DNA from: Franconibacter pulveris DSM 19144
Lineage (GTDB): Bacteria; Pseudomonadota; Gammaproteobacteria; Enterobacterales; Enterobacteriaceae
Direction of reading: 5' to 3'
Assembly (NCBI GenBank): GCA_000621185.1
Contig: KK211224.1
Location: 62,001-126,000, forward strand
Length of the DNA stretch: 64,000 bases
The notes beneath the pieces were generated by a model, which saw nothing but the letters and a program-made list of their open reading frames with translations, was not told where the DNA came from and did not search any database. This document shows positions 57,676-64,000 of this stretch, one piece after another; position 1 is the first letter of the stretch; each line of letters opens with the position of its first letter. The translations under genes were made by a program, and so were the position numbers.

Positions 57676-57706
57676 AGCCCCGGTCAAAACGATCGGGGCT
57701 TTTTTT
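57676..57706 (+). terminator. deaD terminator
   Basis: AGCCCCG and CGGGGCT around a loop of about eleven bases, followed by seven T. It lies about 45 bases past the deaD stop. Confidence 0.88.
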
Positions 57707-57714
57707 ATCCGCTC

Positions 57715-57738
57715 CGTACTCATGTACTGGTACAATGC
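57715..57738 (+). promoter_or_regulatory. mtr promoter with TrpR-operator-like palindrome
   Basis: A good -10 (TACAAT, 57731-57736) has a poor -35, which fits activator dependence. Overlapping it, CGTACT then CATGTACTGGTACAATGC contains the GTACTGGTAC palindrome and closely resembles the E. coli mtr operator for TrpR. E. coli mtr is repressed by TrpR and activated by TyrR; I did not find a convincing TyrR box. Confidence 0.55.
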
Positions 57739-57774
57739 TGCATGCGATTTTGCCGTTCAGTTACAGGAATACCC

Positions 57775-59019
57775 ATGTCGACTCTTGCTACCACGCGCGC
57801 CACGCCCTCTATCTGGGGCGGCGTTATTATCATCGCTGGCACCATTATTGGCGCAGGCATGTTTTCTTTGCCGGTAGTGATGTCGGGCGCATGGTTTTTC
57901 TGGTCGCTGCTGGCGCTGGGCTTCACCTGGTTTTGTATGCTGCACTCCGGGCTGATGCTGCTTGAGGCGAACCTTAACTATCGTATCGGGGCAAGCTTCG
58001 ACACGATGACCAAAGACTTGCTGGGCAAAGGGTGGAACGTCATCAACGGCGCTTCGGTCGCCTTCGTGCTTTATATCCTCACCTATGCTTACATCTCCGC
58101 CAGCGGATCGATTATTCAGCATACGCTGGGTGAAATGGCGATAGCGTTTCCGGCGCGGATGGCGGGGCTTTTGTTCGCGCTGGCGGTGGCGTTTATCGTC
58201 TGGCTGTCGACCCGCGCGGTAAGCCGGATGACGGCCATTGTGCTTGCCGCCAAGGTCATCACTTTCTTTCTCACGTTCGGCAGCCTGTTGGGTCACGTTC
58301 AGCCTGCTGTGCTGTTTAATGCCGCCGAGGCGCACGCCAGCTACACGCCCTATCTGCTGATGACGCTGCCGTTCTGTCTGGCCTCGTTCGGCTATCATGG
58401 CAACGTGCCCAGCCTGATGAAATATTATGGAAAAGATCCGCGCACGATTGTTCGTTGTCTGACGGGCGGCACGCTGATTGCGCTGGGGCTTTATGTGGTC
58501 TGGCTGCTGGCGACAATGGGCAATATTCCGCGTCCCGGGTTTATCGCCATTGCGCAGCAGGGCGGCAATATCGACGTGCTGGTCGGGGCGTTAAGCGGTG
58601 TGTTGCACAGCCGTTCGCTGGACTTGTTGCTGATTGTTTTTTCTAACTTTGCCGTCGCCAGCTCTTTCCTGGGCGTTACGCTTGGGCTGTTTGACTATCT
58701 GGCGGATCTGTTTGGTTTCGATGATTCGCCGCGAGGGCGCTTTAAGACGGTGCTGCTGACTTTCGCGCCGCCGATGCTGGGCGGACTTATCTGGCCGAAT
58801 GGTTTTTTATATGCCATTGGTTATGCGGGGCTGGCGGCGACTGTCTGGGCCGCTATTGTGCCTGCGCTGCTTGCTAGCGCGTCTCGTAAGCGTTTTGGCA
58901 GTCCCCATTTTCGCGTGTGGGGCGGCAAGGGAATGATAATGCTTATCCTGCTGTTCGGCGTGGGCAATGCGATGGTGCATCTGCTTTCAAGCTTTAATCT
59001 ACTGCCGGTCTATCAGTAA
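57775..59019 (+). CDS. mtr: High-affinity tryptophan-specific permease
   Basis: A 414-residue inner-membrane proton symporter of the HAAAP (AAA-permease) family with eleven predicted helices. The N-terminal family motif [24 protein letters not shown] is seen near residues 15-38, and the C-terminus [12 protein letters not shown] is that of E. coli Mtr. The ATG at 57775 follows AGGAATACCC; an opening 11 codons upstream is rejected. It is closer to Mtr than to TnaB. Confidence 0.96.
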   Translation: MSTLATTRATPSIWGGVIIIAGTIIGAGMFSLPVVMSGAWFFWSLLALGFTWFCMLHSGLMLLEANLNYRIGASFDTMTKDLLGKGWNVINGASVAFVLYILTYAYISASGSIIQHTLGEMAIAFPARMAGLLFALAVAFIVWLSTRAVSRMTAIVLAAKVITFFLTFGSLLGHVQPAVLFNAAEAHASYTPYLLMTLPFCLASFGYHGNVPSLMKYYGKDPRTIVRCLTGGTLIALGLYVVWLLATMGNIPRPGFIAIAQQGGNIDVLVGALSGVLHSRSLDLLLIVFSNFAVASSFLGVTLGLFDYLADLFGFDDSPRGRFKTVLLTFAPPMLGGLIWPNGFLYAIGYAGLAATVWAAIVPALLASASRKRFGSPHFRVWGGKGMIMLILLFGVGNAMVHLLSSFNLLPVYQ

Positions 59020-59020
59020 A

Positions 59021-59047
59021 AAAAGAGGCGGGGAAACCGCCTCTTTT
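59021..59047. terminator. Bidirectional terminator between mtr and yhbW
   Basis: AAAAGAGGCGG (59021-59031), a five-base loop and CCGCCTCTTTT (59037-59047): a perfect 11-bp stem with A-run and T-run, for convergent genes. Confidence 0.92.
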
Positions 59048-59052
59048 GCATT

Positions 59053-60060
59053 TTACAGGAGCTCTTCGCGAACCTGCATCGCCAGGTCGAACGAGTGCAG
59101 TCGCGCGTCGTGATCGAAGATCTGGCCGTTGACCATGATCTCGTCCGCTTCGGTCTCCCGCAGCACGGAAAGCAGGCCGTGGCGGACTTTCGCTTTATCC
59201 CCCACCAGCGACATGCCGAGCGCCTGCTGCACACCGTACTGCTCGGCAGGGCTCCAGACGCTATCCATGCTTTCAATCGGCGGCGGCAGCTGGCCTGTTT
59301 CGCCGCGACGCAGCTTCACAAAGGCCTGCTGCATCGAAGTGAAGAGAAACTCCGCATCCCGGTTGCTGTCAGCGGCGACAATGTTAATGCACACGGTGGC
59401 ATACGGTTTTTCCAGTCGCTCCGAAGGTTTGAAGTTAGTGCGGTAGAGGTGCAGCGCCTGGAGGAGCATATCCGGCGCGAAGTGCGAGGCGAAGGCGAAA
59501 GGCAAGCCCATTTGCGCCGCCAGCTGTGCGCTGTAAAGGCTTGAGCCCAGCAGCCAGACGGGGATTTTCGAGCCATAGCCCGGCACCGGACGCACAGCCG
59601 GGTTCGGATCGCGGGCGTCAAACCACTCCACCAGCTCATTTACATCCCGTGGGAAGTTATCGATATCGGCGCTCATATGGCGGCGCAGCGCCATCATGGT
59701 GCGCTGGTCGCTTCCTGGCGCGCGGCCCAGCCCCAGCTCGATGCGGCCCGGATAGAGCGCATTCAACGTGCCAAACTGCTCGGCAATCACCAGCGGCGCA
59801 TGGTTCGGCAACATTACGCCGCCGGAGCCCAGACGCAGCGTTTGGGTATTCGCCGCCAGGTAGCCTATCAGCACCGAGGTGGCGGCGCTGGCGATGCCGG
59901 TCATATTGTGGTGTTCCGCCAGCCAGTAGCGGTGATAACCGCGCTTTTCAGCGAGGCGGGCTAAATCCAGCGAATGGCGAAAAGCGTCCTGCGCGGTGGA
60001 CCCCTGCGGGATCGGCGCGAGATCCAGCACCGAGAAGGGCACTACAGATTTATCAGACAT
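59053..60060 (-). CDS. yhbW: Luciferase-like (LLM class) monooxygenase YhbW
   Basis: A 335-residue protein of the bacterial luciferase-like flavin monooxygenase superfamily (Ssu/LLM type). Motifs include [19 protein letters not shown] at the start, [25 protein letters not shown] near 45-70 and [14 protein letters not shown] near 105. The substrate is unknown and no flavin reductase gene is adjacent. Length equals E. coli YhbW. Confidence 0.93.
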   Translation of the reverse strand: MSDKSVVPFSVLDLAPIPQGSTAQDAFRHSLDLARLAEKRGYHRYWLAEHHNMTGIASAATSVLIGYLAANTQTLRLGSGGVMLPNHAPLVIAEQFGTLNALYPGRIELGLGRAPGSDQRTMMALRRHMSADIDNFPRDVNELVEWFDARDPNPAVRPVPGYGSKIPVWLLGSSLYSAQLAAQMGLPFAFASHFAPDMLLQALHLYRTNFKPSERLEKPYATVCINIVAADSNRDAEFLFTSMQQAFVKLRRGETGQLPPPIESMDSVWSPAEQYGVQQALGMSLVGDKAKVRHGLLSVLRETEADEIMVNGQIFDHDARLHSFDLAMQVREELL

Positions 60061-60211
60061 AACGGCTCACTTTGTTACAGCATAGTCATCAGATTGAAGG
60101 TCTTCTTCCAGCCTGGCTGCCGGAGCGGATTTGTCCAGCGAGCCGCCAGAAAGCTGTACTTTAATACTGCAGTAAAAACCGCCGAACGTTGTTAACAAAG
60201 CGAGCCTTTTC

Positions 60212-61090
60212 TCAGGGCTGCAGCGCCAGCCCGGCGAGACGTTTCCAGTAGCCGTTGCAGTCGTTCTGTTCGGTCAGCGGCAGCGGCGCCGCGCCCGACT
60301 CGTTCGCCCGGAATGCGTCTATCATTGCCAGTGTCTCATGCCCCATCGGCGAAAGCCGCACCATGTCCACCAGCCCGTGCATGGAAGCAAGTTCATTGCC
60401 CAGGTTGTAGACGTAGCCGCTCATGGTCTGAATGCCGTTGAGCACGAACACCTGCTGGTTTTCCTGAGAATCAACGCGACGTCCCTGCGGATACTTGATG
60501 CAGCAGGTTTCGCACTCATCTTTCGGCCGGTCTTCCGAGCGGGCGGTAAAACAGCGGGCGGAGTAAGCGAGCGGCAGGTGACCGTAGCTTAAGACTTCAA
60601 CCTCGAACTGGTGACGAATGCCCAGCTCATCGCACTGACGGAGCACGTTGCTGAGCCAGTCGCGGGAAAGTTCGACCGGCATACACCAGCGCACCATGCC
60701 CTGTTTTCGCAGCAGGCGAAGGGTAACGGCGTTGTAGCAGTTAAGCGCATGCCCGGCGACAAACGGCAATTTGCGCTCGGCGGCGAGATTCACCGCGCCC
60801 AGGTCGTTGGCTTCAATCAGAAATTCGCCGTTATCCACGTAGCGCCTCAGCTCGTTGAGCTCAGAGGGCGCCTGCACCAGCGCAAGGGTGGAAAGCACCA
60901 CCTGTTTGCCGCTGGCGGCGAGCGTTTTCGCCATGGCCAGCCAGTCGCCTGCTTTGGTTTCACGGCGCTTGCTGCAGACCGCTTCGCCCAGATAGATAAC
61001 GTCGGCGCTGCTTTGCGCCGCCGCCTGATAAAAACTCTCCATCGTCGCTTTCGGCCAGTAGTAAAGCACCGGCCCTAAAGAATATTGCAT
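60212..61090 (-). CDS. ubiV: O2-independent ubiquinone biosynthesis protein UbiV
   Basis: A 292-residue U32-family protein that forms a heterodimer with UbiU and is required for ring hydroxylation in ubiquinone synthesis without oxygen. The 4Fe-4S cysteines are visible: C39 (GEAVCSKRR) and a C-terminal group in CFTARSEDRPKDECETCC. The ATG at 61090 (MQYSLGPVLYYWPK) matches E. coli; a longer opening runs into ubiU. It follows ubiU by ten bases. Confidence 0.95.
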   Translation of the reverse strand: MQYSLGPVLYYWPKATMESFYQAAAQSSADVIYLGEAVCSKRRETKAGDWLAMAKTLAASGKQVVLSTLALVQAPSELNELRRYVDNGEFLIEANDLGAVNLAAERKLPFVAGHALNCYNAVTLRLLRKQGMVRWCMPVELSRDWLSNVLRQCDELGIRHQFEVEVLSYGHLPLAYSARCFTARSEDRPKDECETCCIKYPQGRRVDSQENQQVFVLNGIQTMSGYVYNLGNELASMHGLVDMVRLSPMGHETLAMIDAFRANESGAAPLPLTEQNDCNGYWKRLAGLALQP

Positions 61091-61100
61091 CACGGCTCCT

Positions 61101-62096
61101 TTACTGCCATTTACGGTGATAAGCGCCAAGGGTGGTCTGCGCGCCTTCCGCCATTGCGCCCAACGCGTCCATCCATACCTGCTGCGGGACATAGTTGCTC
61201 GGGTCCGCCTTGCAGCTATCTATAGCCTGACGCCATACTTTCGCCACCTGGCTGACATAAGCCGGGCTGCGCTGGCGGCCTTCGATTTTCACCGACGCGA
61301 TGTTCGCGGCGAGCAGTTCCGGCAGCAGCTCAAGCGTATTGAGGCTGGTGGGCTCTTCCAGCGTGTGATAGCGCTGGCCGTCTACCAGATAACGGCCTTT
61401 GCACAGGGTTGGGTAGCCCGCGTTTTCCTCTTCCTGATAGCGGTCGATAAGCACGTCGTTCAGACGAGATTCCAGACCCAGAGGCGTCTGTTGCCAGCGG
61501 ACAAATTTCGCCGGCGAGCAGGCGCCTACGGTATTGGGCGACTCGCCGGTCAGCCAGGAGGAGAGATAGCAGCGGCCTTCTGCCATAATACAGAGGCTGC
61601 CGAAGGCGAAAACTTCCAGCGGCACGGGGGTAACGCGCGCCAGCTGTTTCACCTGATGAATGGAAAGCACGCGCGGCAGCACAACGCGCGCCACGTCAAA
61701 GTGGCGATGATAAAAGCGAATGGCTTCTTCGTTGGTGGCGGAAGCCTGTACAGACACATGGCGCTCAACGTGGGGATAGCGCGTGGCGGCGTATTCCAGC
61801 ATCGCGATATCCGCGAGGATCAGCGCGTCGGCGCCCAGCTGCGCGGCCATATCCACCGCGCGTTCCCAGCGGGCATAGCCGCCCGGATGCGCAAAGGTGT
61901 TGATAGCGATATGCAGCTTGCGGCGATGCTGATGCACAAAGCTCACCGCCTCCTGTAACTTTTTCTCGGTGAAATTGAGCCCGGCGAAGTGGCGGGCGTT
62001 CGTATCATCTTTCAGGCCGATATAAACCGCATCCGCGCCATTTTCGATGGCCGCCTTAAGGGCCGGAAGGTTGCCGGCAGGGCAAAGCAATTCCAT
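61101..62096 (-). CDS. ubiU: O2-independent ubiquinone biosynthesis protein UbiU
   Basis: A 331-residue U32-family partner of UbiV, also with a 4Fe-4S cluster. The N-terminus MELLCPAGNLPALKAAIENGADAVYIG is the U32 signature. Cluster cysteines are seen in FGSLCIMAEGRCYLSS, NTVGACSPAKFVRW and GYPTLCKGRYLVDG. It is divergent from ubiT, the lipid-binding partner, across a 226-base control region. Confidence 0.95.
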   Translation of the reverse strand: MELLCPAGNLPALKAAIENGADAVYIGLKDDTNARHFAGLNFTEKKLQEAVSFVHQHRRKLHIAINTFAHPGGYARWERAVDMAAQLGADALILADIAMLEYAATRYPHVERHVSVQASATNEEAIRFYHRHFDVARVVLPRVLSIHQVKQLARVTPVPLEVFAFGSLCIMAEGRCYLSSWLTGESPNTVGACSPAKFVRWQQTPLGLESRLNDVLIDRYQEEENAGYPTLCKGRYLVDGQRYHTLEEPTSLNTLELLPELLAANIASVKIEGRQRSPAYVSQVAKVWRQAIDSCKADPSNYVPQQVWMDALGAMAEGAQTTLGAYHRKWQ

Positions 62097-62322
62097 AGGA
62101 TTTCCTGACCAGTAGGATGGCTGCTGAGGTGCAGCAAAATTGTTAATGAAGCGGGATTTTAGTTAACCTGCCTGCGACAATTTTTGATTTGAGGCAGTTA
62201 AAGGCGTATTGATGGCATCTATAAATGGGTACGCAAACCCGTGGAAAGCTTGATTTGAGCCGCTATGTCACCTGCCTGATATGGCACAATGAACGGGACT
62301 TTTTTATCAAGGAGTAAAGCTC
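62097..62322. promoter_or_regulatory. ubiU-ubiT divergent control region
   Basis: 226 bases holding an exact direct repeat TTGATTTGAG at 62184-62193 and 62250-62259 (66 bases apart). Each begins with TTGAT, the Fnr half-site, but the partner half ATCAA is poor in both. A hairpin GGGT/ACCC lies between them. Because these genes work without oxygen, Fnr control is plausible; this is inference. Confidence 0.45.
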
Positions 62323-62847
62323 GTGTTGGATATACTGCGTTCGCGCCTGGTTCAGCTTGGCCCTTCTGTGATGAGAACGCCGGTGAGACTGGCGCCTTTT
62401 GCCCTCAAGCGTCAGGTGCTGGAACAACTGCTGGGCTGGCAGTTTCGTCAGGCGCTGGAAGATGGTGAACTGGATTTCCTGGAATCGCGCTGGCTTGGCA
62501 TCGAGGTGCGGGATATCGGCCTGACATGGTATACCTCGGTGGAAGACAACAAGCTTATTGTGCGTCAGGAGGCTAAAGCGGATGTGACGTTCCGCGCCGA
62601 TGCCGCCGATTTGCTGATGATTGCCGCCCGCAAACAGGATCCGGATACGCTCTTTTTCCAGCGTCGTCTGGTCATTGAAGGCGATACCGAGCTTGGGCTT
62701 TACGTCAAAAATCTGATGGACGCTATCGACCTGGACGCGATGCCGAAGCCGCTGCGCGTCACGCTGCTGCAACTGGCGGATTTCGTTGAGGCCGGGCTTA
62801 ACACCCCGCCGCAAACAAATGTAACTTCCATAGGTGAGCCATGCTGA
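62323..62847 (+). CDS. ubiT: Anaerobic ubiquinone biosynthesis accessory factor UbiT
   Basis: A 174-residue SCP2-domain lipid-binding protein that stands in for UbiJ in oxygen-independent ubiquinone synthesis. The SCP2 core is seen as EVRDIGLTWYTSVEDNKLIVRQEAKADVTFRADAADLLMIA. The start is GTG at 62323 with AAGGAG nine bases upstream. It overlaps yhbS by seven bases. Confidence 0.94.
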   Translation: MLDILRSRLVQLGPSVMRTPVRLAPFALKRQVLEQLLGWQFRQALEDGELDFLESRWLGIEVRDIGLTWYTSVEDNKLIVRQEAKADVTFRADAADLLMIAARKQDPDTLFFQRRLVIEGDTELGLYVKNLMDAIDLDAMPKPLRVTLLQLADFVEAGLNTPPQTNVTSIGEPC

Positions 62848-63344
62848 TTCGTGTAGAAATTCCCATCGACGCGCCGGGCATCGACGCGCTGCTGAAACGC
62901 GCCTTTAAAGGCGATAAAGAGGCGGAGTTGGTGCGCGAGTTGCGTGAAGATGGCCAGCTGACGCTGGGCCTTGTCGCTACCGATGACGAAGGGCAGGTAG
63001 TCGGCTATGTCGCCTTCAGCCCGGTGACGGTAGAGGGCGAAGAGCTACAGTGGGTCGGGCTGGCGCCGCTGGCGGTGGATGAAGCCTGGCGCGGGCAGGG
63101 CATTGGTCGTCAGCTGGTTTATGAAGGACTCGACTCGCTCAATGAATTTGGCTACGCGGCGGTTGTCGCGCTTGGCGACCCGGCGTTTTATAACCACTTA
63201 GGCTTTGAGCCTGCCGCCCGCTACGGCTTGCACTGCCGCTGGCCTGGCGCTGAAGCCGCTTTCCAGGTCCATCGTCTTGCGGATGATGCGCTCAACGGCG
63301 TGAGCGGCCGTGTGGAATACCACACGCATTTTAACCGTTTCTAA
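62841..63344 (+). CDS. yhbS: GNAT-family N-acetyltransferase YhbS
   Basis: A 167-residue GNAT acetyltransferase of unknown substrate. The acetyl-CoA-binding motif is [19 protein letters not shown] near residues 78-96 (RGQGIG). [15 protein letters not shown] near 118-132 is the motif B region. It is translated coupled to ubiT. E. coli YhbS has been linked to regulation with a small RNA, but no function can be read from this sequence. Confidence 0.92.
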   Translation: MLIRVEIPIDAPGIDALLKRAFKGDKEAELVRELREDGQLTLGLVATDDEGQVVGYVAFSPVTVEGEELQWVGLAPLAVDEAWRGQGIGRQLVYEGLDSLNEFGYAAVVALGDPAFYNHLGFEPAARYGLHCRWPGAEAAFQVHRLADDALNGVSGRVEYHTHFNRF

Positions 63345-63634
63345 TCGGCTGGCGTCTGCAGCTCTGGCAGCAGCGCCTCAAACGCTACGCTTCCCGCCAC
63401 AAGCGCCTCTTTCTGGCGCTTGGTCAGTTGCTTGATGCGATACTCCGCGCGCAGCGCCTGCGAACGGTCGCCCACGAGGGCGCTGAACACCAGCGTCAGC
63501 TCGCCTTTACCGCGCAATGCCTTCGCCCCTTTTCCCGCCTGGTGCTGCGTAAAGCGGCGCGCGACATCAGTCGTGATGCCGGTATAGAGGCGGTTATCCG
63601 CCGTACGAATCAAATAAAGAAACCAGAACGTCAT
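63341..63634 (-). CDS. yhbQ: GIY-YIG nuclease-like protein YhbQ
   Basis: A 97-residue single-domain GIY-YIG protein (UPF0213; 100 in E. coli). The motif appears as [19 protein letters not shown] with the Arg of DVARRFTQH after it, so the nuclease core is present. E. coli YhbQ has been reported to have DNase activity; the cell role is unclear. It overlaps the end of yhbS by four bases, tail to tail. Confidence 0.92.
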   Translation of the reverse strand: MTFWFLYLIRTADNRLYTGITTDVARRFTQHQAGKGAKALRGKGELTLVFSALVGDRSQALRAEYRIKQLTKRQKEALVAGSVAFEALLPELQTPAD

Positions 63635-63724
63635 AATAATGCGAGAGAGTCACCGTGCCCGCACCTTACCACGCTTTGCTGTGGTAGTCTTTCAGCCATC
63701 ATGCGAACAATGCAGGAGAAGCGT

Positions 63725-64000
63725 ATGGATGCCCTTGAGGCCATAAGCCGCTGGCTAACAAAGCAGCACGTGGTGACTTATTGCGTGGGTCGGGAAGACG
63801 ATTTATGGTGCGCTAATGCCTTTTACATTTACGACAGCGAGCGGGTGGCGTTTTATCTGTTAAGCGATGAAAAGACGCGACACGCCCAGCTCGCGGGCGC
63901 CAGAGCGCGTGTGGCAGGAACGGTAAACGGCCAGCCTAAAACCGTGGCGCTGATTCGCGGCGTGCAGTTTTGCGGTGAGCTGCGACGGATAGAAAAGCCG
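63725..64000 (+). CDS. yhbP: YhbP-family protein, 5' part (runs off the right end)
   Basis: The first 92 codons of a UPF0306/YhbP protein, which has a split-barrel FMN-binding-like fold (about 147 residues in E. coli). The visible start [20 protein letters not shown] and the segment [19 protein letters not shown] match E. coli YhbP. GGAG precedes the ATG by nine bases. No stop is met before the window ends. Function unknown. Confidence 0.9.
   Translation, partial: MDALEAISRWLTKQHVVTYCVGREDDLWCANAFYIYDSERVAFYLLSDEKTRHAQLAGARARVAGTVNGQPKTVALIRGVQFCGELRRIEKP

Noticed and set aside
57660-57678. TyrR-like box GTAAA-N6 near the deaD terminator
   Set aside because: The second half matches only three of six consensus bases and lies upstream of the deaD terminator.

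Overview
The window is a 64 kb stretch of an enterobacterial chromosome. Nearly every protein aligns from memory, end to end, with an E. coli K-12 counterpart in the nan-glt-arcB-rpoN-mla-obgE-ftsH-nusA-infB-pnp-mtr-yhb region. The sialic-acid operon next to gltBD, the high G+C third positions and several local differences from E. coli fit Cronobacter (C. sakazakii-like) or a close relative. The family is certain and the genus is an inference.

Layout. (1) 1-3958: the 3' end of nanA, then nanT, nanE, nanK and nanQ, the sialic acid catabolic operon (+). (2) 3983-6873: one autotransporter gene (-) in a relatively A+T-rich segment, where E. coli K-12 carries gltF and the yhc fimbrial genes. (3) 6874-14381: gltBD (-) and divergent yhcC (+), with a 680-base control region holding clear Crp-like and ArgR-like boxes. 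(4) 14437-18381: arcB, the ArcZ small RNA on the opposite strand, elbB and mtgA. (5) 18462-26465 (-): yrbG-kdsD-kdsC-lptC-lptA-lptB-rpoN-hpf-ptsN-rapZ-npr, which links Kdo/LPS supply and LPS transport with sigma-54 and the nitrogen PTS. (6) 26698-31504 (+): mlaFEDCB, ibaG and murA. (7) 31553-40206: sfsB and ispB (-), rplU-rpmA-yhbE-obgE (+), dacB plus an unpaired OmpR-type response regulator (-), greA, yhbY and rlmE. (8) 40254-45020: ftsH, folP, glmM and secG. (9) 45063-54529: tRNA-Leu(GAG), two tandem initiator tRNAs, rimP-nusA-infB-rbfA-truB, rpsO and pnp. (10) 54646-64000: nlpI, the 26-codon yrbN, deaD, mtr, yhbW, ubiV-ubiU, ubiT-yhbS, yhbQ and the start of yhbP.

The content is mostly core cell-envelope, transcription, translation and ribosome-maturation machinery in conserved operons. 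I found no undescribed multi-gene system. The points most worth a second look are the response regulator without a sensor kinase between dacB and obgE, the duplicated initiator tRNA with argG/yhbX missing beside it, the autotransporter insertion, a two-tier hairpin between nanT and nanE, and the regulatory sites before gltB, greA, rlmE-ftsH, mtr and ubiT. Functions rest on remembered family sequences and visible motifs; no search was run.
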